NCBI GenBank assembly: GCA_019787685.1
Contig: JAHNUO010000096.1
Location: forward strand, 1-35,535
Length of the DNA stretch: 35,535 nt
Source of the DNA: Chiua virens
Taxonomy: Eukaryota > Basidiomycota > Agaricomycetes > Boletales > Boletaceae
Direction: 5' to 3'
The notes under the pieces are model-generated. The model did not search any database. It was not told the origin of the DNA and saw only the letters and a program-made list of their open reading frames with translations. The position numbers were made by a program, and so were the translations under genes. Shown here piece by piece: positions 34,239 through 35,535 of this stretch (positions are counted from its first letter, which is position 1; every line of letters starts with the position of its first letter).

Positions 34239-35535
34239 ATGTTCTATTACATTTCGTTCTGCGTCCCCCACCTCTACACGCGAGCACGACACCCAACCGC
34301 CCATCATCATCATGCCCAGATATCCAACGATCCTCCGAACAGAATACCTCGAGGATCCATCGACATCTACTATGCTTGGTCTCTCCATGCACCACACCCC
34401 ACTCACCCGTGATTACCAAACCCGCCAAACTCACCTCATGGCGAACGAGCACCGCGTACAAAGAGATCCCCGTTCCAAGACCGCCGTCCCTCGATGGTCA
34501 GCACAAATGGAAGGCGTCGGAGCAAGGACCGGTCATGGCGGCCTCATCTTGACCTGTGGTACGAGAGCCATCGACCAGGTCGTCCTGCTCGGTGAGACGA
34601 ACACGATCGGAAAGACGCCGTTCCCAGTCATGTCGATGGCCAGTCGGGTTTCCCGGACGTCACGGTCTGGGAAACAACAACACAGGCAAGGGCGCGAAAC
34701 AAGACGGATCTCTCGGTCGTATTCTCTGCGCGTACCCGTTCAAGACCGTCCGATCGTGTTCGAGATCACTGAGCAGACCTCTTTTGACCTCGACAAGGTG
34801 CGTCTCGAGTCATGATGTACCATCACATGACGACTTTTGGAGACATGGTTTACATCACTCACGAAGGGGCTGTAGAAAATATGGGACAGTGGCATCGGAC
34901 TCAGTTCCTGGCTCGTACAACTTTATAATGCAAATCCCGGCGTTGGGATGGACGAGACACTTTCTGATGTACGCTCATCACTCTTCAGCACGGACGCTCG
35001 CCACATCTTGGAATTGGGTGAGTCAAACCGTGTTACACGGGCCCAGAGACGCTCCTCCCCCGTGTTAATACGTCGCCCCGATAGGTGCTGGTACGGGCAT
35101 CGTCGCGATTACGCTCGCCATTTTGCGATCGACGCTGGATCTCGGGGAACAACCTGGTTCTGTCGTGACCACAGATCTACGTGGGTGTCCACCTCCTCAA
35201 TTTTATTCTGATGCCACTCTAATCCGATGCCCACAGCCTCTGCGATACCTATCCTCCAAGACAACATCAACGCCAACCATCCTCTCACGAGCACATGCGT
35301 TGCTCAGGCAGCCGTCCTGGACTGGGAACACGACGAATTTTCACTTGCGGTTCAAGCTCAATTGGACGCTGGGCTAGATGTTATCATGTATGTTGACAAA
35401 GTCTCGTCTTTCATTTCATGTCATGTGGTGTTGCCTGATGTGATGACGCGCATAACCTAGCATGGCGGATGTCACTTACAACACGGCGTCCTTCCCCGCT
35501 CTCATTGGAACTCTCTCGCGACTCATCCAGCACGG
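34239..35535 (+). pseudogene. Methyltransf_16-family gene: frame-broken 5' part, clean 3' part, runs off the window
   Basis: The 3' part splices perfectly: an exon ending at 34797 (ITEQTSFDLDK), then 34876-35017, 35085-35180, 35237-35387 and 35461 to the window end, with introns of 78, 67, 56 and 73 nt. It encodes IWDSGIGLSSWLVQLYN, the SAM loop HILELGAGTGIVAI, VVTTDLPSAIPILQDNI, AAVLDWEHDEF and the post-SAM stretch DVIIMADVTYNTASFPAL, a class I methyltransferase of the METTL21/EFM superfamily distinct from the gene at 4968. The 5' part starts with MFYYISF at 34239 but changes frame repeatedly: LRTEYLED in one frame, IDIYYAWSLH in another, then TKPAKLTSWRTSTAYKEIPV in a third, and GKTPFPVMSM back in the second. 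Introns do not explain these shifts. It is either a decaying gene or a locus with indel errors. The target is probably a protein lysine, but this is not determined. Confidence 0.72.

Overview
This window looks like nuclear DNA from a filamentous basidiomycete, probably an agaricomycete. Genes are split by short GT-AG introns (mostly 47-80 nt), several start codons follow pyrimidine-rich leaders, and the recognisable proteins are fungal: a GFA1-type chitin-pathway enzyme, a high-affinity cAMP phosphodiesterase, an Aly/Yra1-type mRNA export factor, and F-box proteins of a style common in mushrooms. Exon joins were worked out by eye from reading frame, splice consensus and family motifs.

Left arm (1-8.7 kb). 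About 2.7-3 kb is present twice, roughly 5.1 kb apart. The right copy carries an intact five-exon EFM7/NNT1-type protein methyltransferase (4968-6101). The left copy carries its broken counterpart. A small two-exon ORF (8295-8638) follows. From 8.7 to 10.2 kb the + strand is purine-rich with no convincing gene.

Centre (10.2-24.8 kb). The best-supported genes are a single-exon Ser/Pro-rich protein (10285-11442), a gene-poor stretch of about 4.3 kb, a seven-exon cyclic-nucleotide phosphodiesterase (15754-17877), a convergent epoxide-hydrolase-type alpha/beta hydrolase (18388-19668, minus), a six-exon GFA1 (20666-23146) and a six-exon RRM protein of the Aly/REF family (23671-24804). They are unrelated housekeeping or signalling functions and do not form a cluster.

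Right arm (25-35.5 kb). Decayed genes dominate: two F-box/leucine-rich-type remnants, an MFS transporter with several frame breaks, and at the right edge a second, unrelated Methyltransf_16-family gene whose 3' half splices cleanly but whose 5' part is frame-broken. Between them sits a three-exon dsRNA-binding-domain gene on the minus strand (27816-28727) that appears intact and is invisible as a single ORF. Coding-like but unresolved sequence lies at 28.7-31.2 kb.

I do not see a new defence, mobile or biosynthetic system. The most useful points are the segmental duplication with a live and a dead methyltransferase copy, the spliced dsRBD gene, micro-exons of 9 and 16 nt, a probable GC-AG intron, and the concentration of frame breaks in the right arm.
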